The translations under genes were made by a program, and so were the position numbers. Below the pieces are notes generated by a model, which saw only the letters and a list, made by a program, of their open reading frames with translations, did no database searches and was not told where the DNA came from. A stretch of 64,000 nt of DNA from Polaromonas sp. (GTDB taxonomy: Bacteria; Pseudomonadota; Gammaproteobacteria; Burkholderiales; Burkholderiaceae_C). This document shows, piece by piece, positions 26,708 to 35,383 of this stretch (its first letter is position 1; every line of letters starts with the position of its first letter). The stretch spans positions 228,757 through 292,756 of the forward strand of contig JAAFIP010000006.1 in the NCBI GenBank assembly GCA_013297865.1, written 5' to 3'.

Positions 26708-28042
26708 CTAGCGTCCGCGCACTGCGGCCAGCTTGTCGCGCACAAAATGGGTGTGCTGCTGCAGCATGAACAGCCGCTTCATGAATTCAGCTGGCGCATC
26801 AAAACGGGTCAGTGCCGTGTCGATGGCGCGCAGTTGGATATTGTGTTTTGCATAGTCCAGACCCGACAGCTTGGCAGTTTCCAGATCGTTCTCAATGAAC
26901 TTGAGCTCACCGTACCAGCGATTGACATGGCTCTCCAAAGTCCAGCGCATCAGGGCCGGCACAAAATAGCACACTGCAGCGCACAGCAGGGCCAGCGGTA
27001 GGCCCACCAGCAACAATCGCCACAGCCACTGGGCTTGCGCGACGCTGAAGTGGCGTTCAATCCACGGCAGGCCGTGCAGCAGCGTGGAGCGTGCCTCGGG
27101 CGAGCTGGGAAAGTCAACCCGGCGGAAATTGGGAAACTCCCCCGCTTTGTGAAACAGCCCTGCTTCGCGGTGCACCTCGCGTGCCGCAGCAGCTGTCAGG
27201 CGCTTGAGGGCAGGGTGCAGATTCTCGCTGACCACCACGCTGGCGACAGTGGTGAGCATCACCGAGTCTTGCTCGGGCTGGCGGCCCGTGGGGGTGAGCA
27301 TGCCCTGGGCGACCAGGCGAGGCTCAAGATAGGGAATGCGCTCGATCAGAGCCGCACTGCGCTTGAGCGTGACCAGATGCACGCCTGGGGTTGTCAGCAT
27401 GGCGCTGACTACGGGCGCATTGGGCGAGGCCACAAATATAGCTGCGTCAATACTGCCGTTGGCCAAGGCTTTGACGGCATTCAGGCCGGTGTTTTCCGAC
27501 ACAATCAGATCCTTGGGCTCCAGCCTCACCTGCTCCAGCAGTTTGATGGCCACCATGCGGCTGCCGCTTCCTTGCTGGCCGATAGAGACGCGCATACCCT
27601 GTAGTTGCTGCAGCGAGTCGATTTCCCTGGTGCGCGAAAAAATCCAGACAGGTTCGATATCCACATTGGCAACGGTCTGGATATTGGTGCGGTTTTCCGA
27701 GGGCTGGGCGCGGTCCAGCTGTCCAAAGCCACCCTGCACAAAACCGATCACAGCAGAGTTGCCGGTATCACGCAGGCGCTCAATGTTTTGTGCAGAGCCT
27801 GCTGACTCAACGACGCTGGTCTGCAGACCGTAAGCGCGCAACACCTCGGCATAGCGTTGCGCATGAAGATAGTACATGCCGTCTTTGGCGCCCGATGTGA
27901 TGGTGATCTGCAGCGGCGCAGACGGAAATAGCTGCCAGCCCAGCCAGACAAATAGCGCAACAGCAGCCAGGCAGGCAGGCGTGAACACCAGCCAAACACG
28001 TCGGCGGTATATCTGCCCCCAGTTCATGAGGTGAGCCTGCAT
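26708..28042 (-). CDS. membrane-anchored TAXI-family protein, paralogue 1
   Basis: A 444-residue protein, first of the three tandem paralogues. N-terminal helix (FTPACLAAVALFVWLGWQLF), TAXI domain with GFVQGGFGQLDRAQ and GMRVSIGQQGSGSRMVAIKLL (typical TAXI phosphate-loop-like motif), C-terminal helix (RLLLVGLPLALLCAAVCYFV), and a tail with RWYGELKFIENDLE and FMLQQHTHFVRDKL. ATG may be 28042 or the next methionine at residue 6. The upstream region (28043-28140) is AT-rich and probably carries the promoter for the whole set down to dctM. Confidence 0.8.
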   Translation of the reverse strand: MQAHLMNWGQIYRRRVWLVFTPACLAAVALFVWLGWQLFPSAPLQITITSGAKDGMYYLHAQRYAEVLRAYGLQTSVVESAGSAQNIERLRDTGNSAVIGFVQGGFGQLDRAQPSENRTNIQTVANVDIEPVWIFSRTREIDSLQQLQGMRVSIGQQGSGSRMVAIKLLEQVRLEPKDLIVSENTGLNAVKALANGSIDAAIFVASPNAPVVSAMLTTPGVHLVTLKRSAALIERIPYLEPRLVAQGMLTPTGRQPEQDSVMLTTVASVVVSENLHPALKRLTAAAAREVHREAGLFHKAGEFPNFRRVDFPSSPEARSTLLHGLPWIERHFSVAQAQWLWRLLLVGLPLALLCAAVCYFVPALMRWTLESHVNRWYGELKFIENDLETAKLSGLDYAKHNIQLRAIDTALTRFDAPAEFMKRLFMLQQHTHFVRDKLAAVRGR

Positions 28043-28152
28043 GAATGTTCAGGTTCACCGTTCGCTTGCGCTTGGTGATTCATGTACTACTTATAACCTA
28101 TTTGTAGATAAATGTATCTAGTGCGTTTGGATTAAATCATAAGTAGGGTGAT

Positions 28153-28193
28153 TAGCCTGCATCTATTGAATGTGCGGGAGCATTCTTTATAGC
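28153..28193 (+). repeat. dispersed repeat, degenerate copy 15
   Basis: Shares AGCCTGCA, TGCGGGAGCA and a terminal TATAGC with the consensus but lacks several bases. It lies between the ETF-QO stop and the TAXI gene start, both on the minus strand. Confidence 0.5.
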
Positions 28194-28227
28194 GCCAACA
28201 GGTGCGCAGCTTGGATCTACGCCCTGC

Positions 28228-29925
28228 TTACATTCCCGCGTAGTTGGGGCCGCCGCCGCCTTCAGGAGTCACCCAGACGATATTCTGGGTGGGGTCCTTG
28301 ATGTCGCAGGTTTTACAGTGCACGCAGTTCTGTGCGTTGATCTGCAGGCGGTCCTGGCCTGCATCGTTCTTGACATATTCATACACGCCCGCAGGGCAGT
28401 AGCGGCTCTCGGGGCCAGCGTAGGTGATGAGGTTGGTGTTGACCGGCACGCTGGCGTCTTTGAGAGTCAGGTGAGCGGGCTGGTTTTCCGCATGGTTGGT
28501 GTTGCTGATGAAGACGCTGCTCAGGCGGTCAAAGGTGAGTTTGCCGTCGGGCTTGGGGTACTTGATCTCCTGGCATTCGCGGGCGGGCTTGAGGTAGGCG
28601 TGGTCAGGCTTGTCGCGGTGCAGCGTCCAGGGGATGTGGCCGCGCAGAGCAAACTGCTCGATGCCATTCATTACGGTAGCCGTGACCAGGCCTTTCTTGA
28701 ACCAGGTCTTGAAGTTGCGCGACTTGTGTAGCTCATCAAACAGCCAGCTCTTTTCAAAAGCCGCCGGGTAGGCCGAGAGCTCGTCGCCTGAGCGACCTGC
28801 CTGCATGGCGTCATAAGCCGCTTCAGCCGCCAGCATGCCGGTTTTGATGGCAGCGTGGCTGCCCTTGATACGGCTGACGTTCAGGAAGCCTGCATCGCAG
28901 CCCACTAGTGCGCCACCGGGGAACACGGTTTTGGGCAGGCTCATCAGGCCGCCTGCAGTGATGGCGCGTGCGCCATAGCCCAGGCGTTTGGCAGGCTTGA
29001 TGCCTTTGGACTCGTCGCCTTCCAGATACCAGCGGATGTTGGGGTGCAGCTTCCAGCGCTGGAACTCTTCAAACGGGCTGAGGTAGGGGTTGGCATAGTC
29101 CAGGCCAGTGATAAAGCCCAGCGCGACCTTGTTGTCTTCGGCATGGTACAAAAACGCGCCGCCGTAGGTGTTGTTGTCCATGGGCCAGCCCGCGGTGTGC
29201 ATCACAAAACCCGGCGTGTGGCGCTGGGGGTCAATTTCCCACACCTCCTTGATGCCCAGGCCATAGCTTTGCGGGTCTTTGCCTGCGTCAAGCTGGAACT
29301 TGCTGATCAGCTGTTTGCCCAGATGGCCGCGAGCGCCTTCGGCAAAGATGGTGTACTTGCCATGCAGCTCCATGCCCAGCTGGAAGTCAGCGGTAGGCTC
29401 GCCCTCTTTGCTGATGCCCATATTGCCAGTGGCAACGCCTTTGACGGCGCCCTTGTCGTCGTACAGTACTTCAGCGGCGGTAAAGCCTGGGAAAATTTCC
29501 ACGCCTAGTGCTTCGGCTTGCTGGCCCAGCCAGCGGGTGACATTGCCCAGGCTGACGATGTAATTGCCGTGGTTTTCAAAACAGGCGGGCAGGAACATAT
29601 TGGGCACGCGCAGTGCGGATTTTTCGCCCAGAAAGACCATGGCATCGCCAGTGACCGGCTGGTTCAATGGCGCGCCCAGTTCTTTCCAGTTGGGAAACAG
29701 CTCGGTCATGGCGCGTGGGTCCATGATGGCGCCACTGAGGATGTGTGCCCCGGGCTCAGAGCCTTTTTCCAGTACGACCACCGAAATTTCCATGCCGTTT
29801 TTGGCAGCCAGCTGCTTGAGGCGGATAGCCGTGGACAGGCCGCCAGGGCCACCACCTACGACGACAACGTCATACTCCATCGCTTCGCGGGGGCCATAGG
29901 TTTTTAAAATTTCTTCGTGGGTCAT
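28228..29925 (-). CDS. electron transfer flavoprotein-ubiquinone oxidoreductase
   Basis: A 565-residue membrane-associated flavoprotein that passes electrons from ETF, reduced by acyl-CoA dehydrogenases, to ubiquinone. FAD-binding VVVGGGPGGLSTAIRLKQLA near the N-terminus, ubiquinone-binding region in the middle, and a C-terminal 4Fe-4S ferredoxin-like domain: CPAGVYEYV, NCVHCKTCDIKDPTQNI. All four cluster cysteines are present. Length is normal. It complements the acyl-CoA dehydrogenase pair at 15-17.6 kb. It is divergent from the SDR gene at 30034, with a 108-bp shared promoter region. Confidence 0.96.
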   Translation of the reverse strand: MTHEEILKTYGPREAMEYDVVVVGGGPGGLSTAIRLKQLAAKNGMEISVVVLEKGSEPGAHILSGAIMDPRAMTELFPNWKELGAPLNQPVTGDAMVFLGEKSALRVPNMFLPACFENHGNYIVSLGNVTRWLGQQAEALGVEIFPGFTAAEVLYDDKGAVKGVATGNMGISKEGEPTADFQLGMELHGKYTIFAEGARGHLGKQLISKFQLDAGKDPQSYGLGIKEVWEIDPQRHTPGFVMHTAGWPMDNNTYGGAFLYHAEDNKVALGFITGLDYANPYLSPFEEFQRWKLHPNIRWYLEGDESKGIKPAKRLGYGARAITAGGLMSLPKTVFPGGALVGCDAGFLNVSRIKGSHAAIKTGMLAAEAAYDAMQAGRSGDELSAYPAAFEKSWLFDELHKSRNFKTWFKKGLVTATVMNGIEQFALRGHIPWTLHRDKPDHAYLKPARECQEIKYPKPDGKLTFDRLSSVFISNTNHAENQPAHLTLKDASVPVNTNLITYAGPESRYCPAGVYEYVKNDAGQDRLQINAQNCVHCKTCDIKDPTQNIVWVTPEGGGGPNYAGM

Positions 29926-30033
29926 GGTTGGCTCGTTAGATAATGCGTTAACTGGGCCTATTTTAGGCCGTGACTAGGCTTTAGCCCCATGACCCCACTG
30001 CTGGTGTGATCACAATTGAAGAGGACTCTCTAA

Positions 30034-30816
30034 ATGGCATATGAAATCGATCTATCGGGCCGCGTCGCCCTGGTGACGGGCGCTTCCAGCGGTCTGGGGG
30101 CACAGTTTGCCAAGACCTTGGCCAAAGCTGGCGCTGCCGTCGTGCTGGCCAGCCGCCGTGTGGACAAGCTCAAGGACCTGTGCGCCGAGATTGAGGCCGA
30201 AGGCGGCGATGCCCACGCCGTGCAGCTGGATGTCACCAACACCGCCAGCATCAAGGCGGCCGTGGCCCACGCCGAGACCGAGGTGGGCAGCATCGACATC
30301 CTGATCAACAACTCCGGCGTGTCCACCACCCAGCGCATTCAGGACGTGAAGGAAGAGGACTATGACTTTGTCTTCAACACCAACACCAAAGGCGCGTTTT
30401 TTGTTGCGCAGGAAGTGGGCAAGCGCATGCTGGCACGGGCCAAGGGCGCAGCCCCTGGCAGCTACACGGGCGGACGCATCGTTAACATCGCCTCCATGGC
30501 GGGCCTGAAAGTGCTGCCGCAGATTGGCGTGTACTGCATGAGCAAGGCTGCTGTGGTGCATATGACCAAGGCCATGGCCATAGAGTGGGGCAAATACGGC
30601 ATCAACGTCAACGCCATCTGCCCAGGCTATATCGACACCGAGATCAACCACCACCACTGGCAGACCGAGCAGGGCCAAAAGCTGGTCAACATGCTGCCAC
30701 GCAAGCGCGTGGGCAAGCCAGAAGACCTGGATGCGCTGCTGGTGATGCTGTGCAGCGACCAGAGCCATTTTGTCAACGGCGCCGTGATTGCCGCGGACGA
30801 TGGCTTTGGCGTTTAA
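30034..30816 (+). CDS. SDR family oxidoreductase
   Basis: A 260-residue classical short-chain dehydrogenase: VTGASSGLGAQFAKTLAKAG (NAD(P) binding), DILINNSGVSTTQ, catalytic Ser in VNIASMAGLKVLPQ, and YCMSKAAVVHMTKAMA with the YxxxK pair; the ICPGYIDTEINHHHW segment is distinctive. Similar proteins are annotated as 3-oxoacyl-ACP/CoA or 3-hydroxyacyl-CoA dehydrogenases, which fits the adjacent ETF-QO and thioesterase, but substrate is not proven. The GAGGAC sequence a few bases before ATG 30034 is the ribosome site. Confidence 0.88.
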   Translation: MAYEIDLSGRVALVTGASSGLGAQFAKTLAKAGAAVVLASRRVDKLKDLCAEIEAEGGDAHAVQLDVTNTASIKAAVAHAETEVGSIDILINNSGVSTTQRIQDVKEEDYDFVFNTNTKGAFFVAQEVGKRMLARAKGAAPGSYTGGRIVNIASMAGLKVLPQIGVYCMSKAAVVHMTKAMAIEWGKYGINVNAICPGYIDTEINHHHWQTEQGQKLVNMLPRKRVGKPEDLDALLVMLCSDQSHFVNGAVIAADDGFGV

Positions 30817-30834
30817 CGCAGCAGGATTGATGGT

Positions 30835-31740
30835 TTGCTGACGGGTATCCTGGCAGGCCTGGCCGCAGGCGCACTGTGGGGCATGGTGTTTGTTGCACCC
30901 CGCATGGTCAGTGGCTTTACCGCGGTGGACTTTACCGCGGGCCGTTTTGTGTCCTATGGCGCGCTGTCGGTGCTGCTCATGCTGGTGCTGCGCAAGGTGG
31001 CGCTGCCCACGCTGGCGCAGGCTATGGCCGCTGTGGGCATGAGTGTGCTGGGCTTCACGGGCTACTATCTGCTGCTGGTTTATGCCATTCGCGATGCGGG
31101 CAGCGAGGTGCCCAGCCTGATCATCGGCACCATTCCCATCTGGATGATGCTGCTGGGCAAACCCGCCGGGCTGCGCTGGGCGGCGCTGGTTCCTGGCCTG
31201 CTGCTTACCTTGCTGGGCTTGGGCTTGATGATGCAGTCCTCGCATGGCAGCGCAGCGGCCGCTTCTGCCGATGCGTCCAATGGCGTGATTTTCTGGCGCG
31301 GTGTGGCGTTTGCTGTGGCGTCCATGGCCTGCTGGACTGCCTTTGGTCTGCTCAACGCGGCCTGGCTGAAAAAGCACCCCGAGGTCAACGCCACCACCTG
31401 GGCCAACTGGCTGGGTGTGGCGACCGGACTGGGCGCCCTGGTGCTCTGGATGGCCGCCGGATCAGACGCCAAAGTGCTGCTAGCCCAACAGAATATCGCG
31501 GTGGCAGCTATATTATGCATAGCAACTGGCATTGGTTCTGCATGGGTGGCTACCTATCTGTGGAACATTGCCAGCCAGCGTCTGTCCGCCAGCCTGTGCG
31601 GCCAGTTGATTGTGAGCGAGACGATTTTTGCGCTGATCTATTCATTCCTCTGGGACGGCCACTGGCCCACAGCCTTGCAGGCGCTGGCCTGCGGTCTGTT
31701 TGTCTGCGGTATTCTTGCCAGTATCCGCGCGCACCGTTAA
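30835..31740 (+). CDS. EamA/DMT-family permease
   Basis: A 301-residue permease with about ten membrane helices: GILAGLAAGALWGMVFVAPR at the N-terminus, SVLGFTGYYLLLVYAIRDAG, IGTIPIWMMLLG, and the second half with IASQRLSASLCGQLIVSETI. A TTG start at 30835 is inferred because the nearby ATG (30830) is out of frame and closes at once. Residues ~215-230 (LLAQQNIAVAAILCIA) are encoded by a dispersed repeat copy in a predicted helix. It follows the SDR gene by 18 bp and precedes the thioesterase by 9 bp, consistent with an operon. Confidence 0.85.
   Translation: MLTGILAGLAAGALWGMVFVAPRMVSGFTAVDFTAGRFVSYGALSVLLMLVLRKVALPTLAQAMAAVGMSVLGFTGYYLLLVYAIRDAGSEVPSLIIGTIPIWMMLLGKPAGLRWAALVPGLLLTLLGLGLMMQSSHGSAAAASADASNGVIFWRGVAFAVASMACWTAFGLLNAAWLKKHPEVNATTWANWLGVATGLGALVLWMAAGSDAKVLLAQQNIAVAAILCIATGIGSAWVATYLWNIASQRLSASLCGQLIVSETIFALIYSFLWDGHWPTALQALACGLFVCGILASIRAHR
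31477..31523 (+). repeat. dispersed repeat, copy 8, in frame inside EamA gene
   Basis: Core is CCAACAGAATATCGCGGTGG, followed by CAGCTATATTATGCATAGC. The consensus in-frame TAG is CAG here, keeping the gene open, and the translation reads LAQQNIAVAAI. Confidence 0.85.
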
Positions 31741-31749
31741 ATTCGAACC

Positions 31750-32169
31750 ATGAAAATTCAAATACCCGAGACCAAGAAACTCGTCTTCGAGATGAGCATC
31801 CCCATCCGCTGGGGCGATATGGACGCGATGGGCCACCTCAACAATGGCACCTATTTTCGCTATCTTGAGACAATCCGCATTGACTGGATGCACAGCATCG
31901 GCGCAGTGCCTGACCCTTCAGGCGAAGGCCCGGTCATCGTGAACGCGTTTTGCAATTTCTACCAGCAGCTGGTGTATCCCGGCGATGTGCGCGTGAAGAT
32001 GTACACCAGCGACCCAGGCCGCACCACCTTTGAAACCTGGGGCACGATGGAACGCGCAGACCAACCCGGTGTGATCTGCGCTGCCGGTGGTGCAACCACG
32101 ATCTGGGTGAATTTCCCCACGCAAAAGGCCGTGGCTTTGCCAGATTGGATGCGGGCCCTGGTGGCTTGA
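31750..32169 (+). CDS. acyl-CoA thioesterase, hot-dog fold (4HBT/YbgC-like)
   Basis: A 139-residue protein of the 4-hydroxybenzoyl-CoA thioesterase superfamily: IPIRWGDMDAMGHLNNGTYF carries the Asp-x-x-x-His-x-Asn active-site pattern, followed by LETIRIDWM. It hydrolyses an acyl-CoA of unknown chain length. It is the last gene of a set SDR-EamA-thioesterase on the plus strand and is convergent with the VF530 gene. Confidence 0.9.
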   Translation: MKIQIPETKKLVFEMSIPIRWGDMDAMGHLNNGTYFRYLETIRIDWMHSIGAVPDPSGEGPVIVNAFCNFYQQLVYPGDVRVKMYTSDPGRTTFETWGTMERADQPGVICAAGGATTIWVNFPTQKAVALPDWMRALVA

Positions 32170-32228
32170 AGTAGCTTCTTGCAGCGGCTGCTGCATGGCC
32201 CATGCCGCGTGCGCGATGGTGCAGCGCG

Positions 32229-32522
32229 TCAGGGAGCCTTGTTAAACCGGGCCTGCCTTTGCCTCTCGCGCAGCATAAACAGATACAAGCCTTCCACCTT
32301 CTCGCGCGCCCATGGCGTTTTGCGCAGAAATTTCAGGCTTGACGGCACGCTGGCATCGAAAGTAAAGCAGCGAATCGGAATGCGCTGGCCCAGCTCCTGC
32401 CAGCCGTAGTGCGCCTCCAGCTCCGTGACAATGGCTTGCAGTGTCTTGCCGTGCAGCGGATTGCGCGGCTGCGCAGGGGGCTGCGGTGCTGTCTCGCTCG
32501 GGTCGGGCTGTGGGATGGACAT
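32229..32522 (-). CDS. VF530-type (DUF2132) DNA-binding protein
   Basis: About 97 residues from ATG 32522. The conserved pattern is almost fully present: NPLHGKTLQAIVTELEAHYG and GWQELGQRIPIRCF, then SSLKFLRKTPWAREKVEGLY. VF530-like proteins are small helical proteins reported as DNA-binding; their biological role is open. A Pro-rich N-terminal stretch precedes the domain. It lies just after a terminator that ends the tRNA-Ser transcript. Confidence 0.88.
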   Translation of the reverse strand: MSIPQPDPSETAPQPPAQPRNPLHGKTLQAIVTELEAHYGWQELGQRIPIRCFTFDASVPSSLKFLRKTPWAREKVEGLYLFMLRERQRQARFNKAP

Positions 32523-32550
32523 GGGGCGGCTAGGGTGTCTGGGCAAAAGA

Positions 32551-32575
32551 AAAAACCGCTGCGAGAGCGGTTTTT
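32551..32575 (-). terminator. intrinsic terminator of tRNA-Ser
   Basis: AAAAACCGCT-GCGAG-AGCGGTTTTT is a perfect stem with A/T flanks on both sides and so reads as a terminator in either direction; on the minus strand it closes the tRNA-Ser transcript 16 bp after the mature 3' end. Confidence 0.85.
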
Positions 32576-32590
32576 ACTGTGTAGACTTGG

Positions 32591-32680
32591 CGGAAACGGA
32601 GGGATTCGAACCCTCGATGAGGCTCTACACCCCATACTCCCTTAGCAGGGGAGCACCTTCGGCCACTCGGTCACGTTTCC
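32591..32680 (-). tRNA. tRNA-Ser (anticodon GCT)
   Basis: On the minus strand the RNA starts GGAAACGTGACCGAGTGGCC. It has a seven-base acceptor pairing with CGTTTCC, an anticodon loop CTGCTAA giving GCT (codons AGC/AGU), a long class II variable arm as expected for serine tRNA, and a GGTTCGAATCC T-arm. The 90-nt length excludes CCA, which is not encoded. No integrated island is seen at this tRNA. Confidence 0.95.
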
Positions 32681-32729
32681 TGTCAAGTCAGTATTATGGC
32701 ATGAAGCGGCTGGATGGAAGGTTTTTGCC

Positions 32730-34916
32730 TCACGCAGTTGCCAATTTTTGCGTTTTTCGGGCGCTGGCGTGCCGCAGCAGCACGGGAATAGTCAGCGCAG
32801 CGCCCAGCAAGGTAGGGGTCAGGCCTGGGGCGATCAGCAGCGCAGCAGCGCTGTAGCACAGCAGTTGCTCCCAGCGTTTCATCTCCACCAGGAAGAATTT
32901 GCTCAAGGCCGCTGCCAGCACGGTGATGCCCAGGATGCAGCCGGTGAAGGTGATGGCAAAGTCTTGCCAGGTAAAGCCCTTGGCCACCAGCAGCAGACTG
33001 GGCGAGAACACAAAGACAAAAGGCACCAGCGCCTTGGCCATTCCCAGGCGGAAGGCCATGTTGCCGGTTTTGAACGGGTCGCTGCCTGCCATGCCCGCCG
33101 CTGCATAGGCGGCCAGCGCTACAGGTGGGGTGATGTCGGCCAGCACACCATAGTAGAAGACAAAAAAGTGGGCCACCAGCGGCTCCACACCCAGCTGCAC
33201 CAGCGTAGGCGCTGCCACGGTGACCATGATGATGTAGTTGGCCGTGGTGGGGATGCCGCAGCCCATCAAAATACAGACCACGCCCGTCATCACCAGGGCG
33301 GCCAGCAAAGTCAGGCCCTGGGTAGACGCCATGTAGGCCGGGATGATGGTGCCCAGGCCCGCTGCGATGGACTGCGCCGCGCTGGTGATGATGTAGCTGA
33401 TCTTGAAGCCCACACCCGTGAGCGTGACCACGCCAATCACAATGCCCACCGCCGCGGCCGCCGCGCCCACTGCCAGGGCATATTTGGCGCCGGTTTCAAA
33501 AGCCTCCACCAGCACGCTGTGGCTGATGCGGCCCGACACCTGCGCCAGCTTGGCCAGCAGCACCATGGCCACCACAGCGCCTGCAAACACGCCCAGCTTG
33601 GCGTATTCGCCCATGTCGGTGAAGGCAATCACCATCAGCGCCACATGCATGGCCACCAGGGTGGCCCAGTTGCGCGCAGTGTTGCCAGCGACCATGGTGG
33701 TCAGGCCCACGATGGCGCAGGAGCTGATGCCGATAAACGCCGCCATATACGGCGTGCGGCCAGAGACCAGCACGCTGATCAGCAGGGCCAGCGGGATCAG
33801 CGTGGGCCAGCGCTGTTTGAACGACTGGCGCAGCTTGGGCATCTCGTCCTCGGTCAGGCCGCGCAGGCCAAAGCGCTTGGCCTCAAAATGCACCTGCATG
33901 AACACGCCAAAAAAGTGCATGAACGCAGGCACCACAGCAGCAGCAATGATGGTTTGGTACGGCACCTGCAAAAACTCGATCATCAAAAACGCCGCCGCTC
34001 CCAGCACGGGCGGCGTGATCTGCCCGCCGGTGGACGCAGCCGCCTCCACCGCAGCGGCAAACTCGCGCTTGTAGCCCACGCGGATCATCGCGGGAATGGT
34101 GAGCGAGCCTACAGTGACCGCGTTGGCCACGGACGAGCCGCTGAGCATGCCAAACAGGGCCGAGCCAAACACGCTGACCTTGGCAGGCCCACCCGCATAG
34201 CGCCCCGCCACCGACGAGGCAATGTCCAAAAACAGCTGCCCCAGGCCCACCCGCGTGGCCAGCACGCCAAACAGCACAAAGTGAAACACATAGGTAGCCA
34301 CCACGCCCACGGCCACGCCATAAATGCCCTGGCTCGTGAGGTACTGGTGGTTGATCATCTGGCTCCAGCTGGCGCCTGCATGCTTGAGCAGGCCAGGAAA
34401 GTAAGGGCCCAGCAGGGCATAGGCGGTAAAGCCCAGCGCAATGATGGGCAGCGGCCAGCCCATGCTGCGGCGCGTGGCCTCCAGCAGAGTGACGAAGAGC
34501 AGGGTGCCCATCACGACATCGAGCGTGCTGGGGTTGCCCACACGAAAGGCGATGCCGTCAAAGACGTAGGGGATGTACAGCGCGCCTGCCACACAGCAGG
34601 CGGCCAGCAGCCAGTCCACCAGGGGCACGCCACCGGGGGTGAGCAGGCTGTTGGAGGGCGATTGGCCAGCCACTTTTTTGCTGCCCGCAAACACCAAGAA
34701 TATCAGCCCCAACACAAAAGCCAGGTGCACGCCGCGGTGTGTGGTCTCGCGCAGCAGGCCAAAGCCCGCGGTGTAGTAGTGAAAGCAGCTCAGCGTGATA
34801 AGCGCCCATTTAACAAACTGCAAAGCTGGTGGCACCACGGGCCGAAAGCGCATTTCGGGGTCGAACTTTTCTTCGAGCTCCTGCAGTTGTTTGTTATCGA
34901 TAGAGAGGGTGCTCAT
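32730..34916 (-). CDS. TRAP transporter fused permease (4TM/12TM, DctQM type)
   Basis: A 728-residue polytopic protein combining the small (DctQ-like) and large (DctM-like) permease parts, as in TAXI-TRAP systems. Features: SVFGSALFGMLSGSSVANAV, AAVEAAASTGGQITPPVLGAAAF, GCGIPTTANYIIMVTVAAP, and DITPPVALAAYAAAGMAG. It would import a small acid driven by an ion gradient, partnered by the TAXI receptor encoded 0.5 kb upstream. A short lipoprotein gene lies between the two, which is not the usual layout. It begins with a soluble ~30-residue leader before the first helix. Confidence 0.93.
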   Translation of the reverse strand: MSTLSIDNKQLQELEEKFDPEMRFRPVVPPALQFVKWALITLSCFHYYTAGFGLLRETTHRGVHLAFVLGLIFLVFAGSKKVAGQSPSNSLLTPGGVPLVDWLLAACCVAGALYIPYVFDGIAFRVGNPSTLDVVMGTLLFVTLLEATRRSMGWPLPIIALGFTAYALLGPYFPGLLKHAGASWSQMINHQYLTSQGIYGVAVGVVATYVFHFVLFGVLATRVGLGQLFLDIASSVAGRYAGGPAKVSVFGSALFGMLSGSSVANAVTVGSLTIPAMIRVGYKREFAAAVEAAASTGGQITPPVLGAAAFLMIEFLQVPYQTIIAAAVVPAFMHFFGVFMQVHFEAKRFGLRGLTEDEMPKLRQSFKQRWPTLIPLALLISVLVSGRTPYMAAFIGISSCAIVGLTTMVAGNTARNWATLVAMHVALMVIAFTDMGEYAKLGVFAGAVVAMVLLAKLAQVSGRISHSVLVEAFETGAKYALAVGAAAAAVGIVIGVVTLTGVGFKISYIITSAAQSIAAGLGTIIPAYMASTQGLTLLAALVMTGVVCILMGCGIPTTANYIIMVTVAAPTLVQLGVEPLVAHFFVFYYGVLADITPPVALAAYAAAGMAGSDPFKTGNMAFRLGMAKALVPFVFVFSPSLLLVAKGFTWQDFAITFTGCILGITVLAAALSKFFLVEMKRWEQLLCYSAAALLIAPGLTPTLLGAALTIPVLLRHASARKTQKLATA

Positions 34917-34971
34917 CTAGATTGAATTTTTAGTAGATACCTTACTAAACTATGACGCAAGGAAAGACCGC

Positions 34972-35343
34972 TTAGTTAGCCAACGTGGTTGCTTCCTCAA
35001 AACTAGTTGAGGCATCGTTACACAAGGCATACCCAAATCGTTCAGTAACAAGGTATTTGAGAATGCCTATTGGCGCACCAGTCTCGTTGACAGATTCCCT
35101 TATTCCTAACTCACGATATTTAGCGGTGCCACATAAGGTATCTGCTTTACTCGTCCACGCACTTTTTGCGCCAGAATGATTACTCCAAGGTGCAAAATTT
35201 GTTCGAGCACGGATACTAAAAAATCCAGGTTTGATTTCGGCGTGTTGCAAACTTCCTCCCAAGTAGTTTGCACCTTGAGATGGATCATGGGTAGACGCAC
35301 AAGCTGTTAACAATAAAACAGTAATACAGATGGCGAGTTTCAT
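34972..35343 (-). CDS. small lipoprotein of unknown function inside TRAP operon
   Basis: A 123-residue protein from ATG 35343: MKLAICITVLLLTACAST is a lipoprotein signal with lipobox Cys. The mature part has two further Cys (DTLCGTAKYRELG and GYALCNDAS) that could pair. I do not recognise a family. The base composition is clearly more AT-rich than the TRAP genes on either side (27 of 60 G+C in the line starting 35041), suggesting a later arrival. It is transcribed with the TAXI receptor and the fused permease. A longer in-frame ORF extends upstream over the TAXI gene and is not credible. Confidence 0.65.
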   Translation of the reverse strand: MKLAICITVLLLTACASTHDPSQGANYLGGSLQHAEIKPGFFSIRARTNFAPWSNHSGAKSAWTSKADTLCGTAKYRELGIRESVNETGAPIGILKYLVTERFGYALCNDASTSFEEATTLAN

Positions 35344-35383
35344 TTGATTATCTTGCTCGATACAGAAGCTTTGACAAACGTAG

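Noticed and set aside
30052..31377. Minus-strand frame of 441 codons opposite the SDR and EamA genes
   Set aside because: It spans two well-supported plus-strand genes and their junction, so it is a chance open frame.
32591..32680. tRNA-Ser as an integration site of a mobile island
   Set aside because: No repeat of the tRNA 3' end and no integrase in either flank; neighbours look ancestral.
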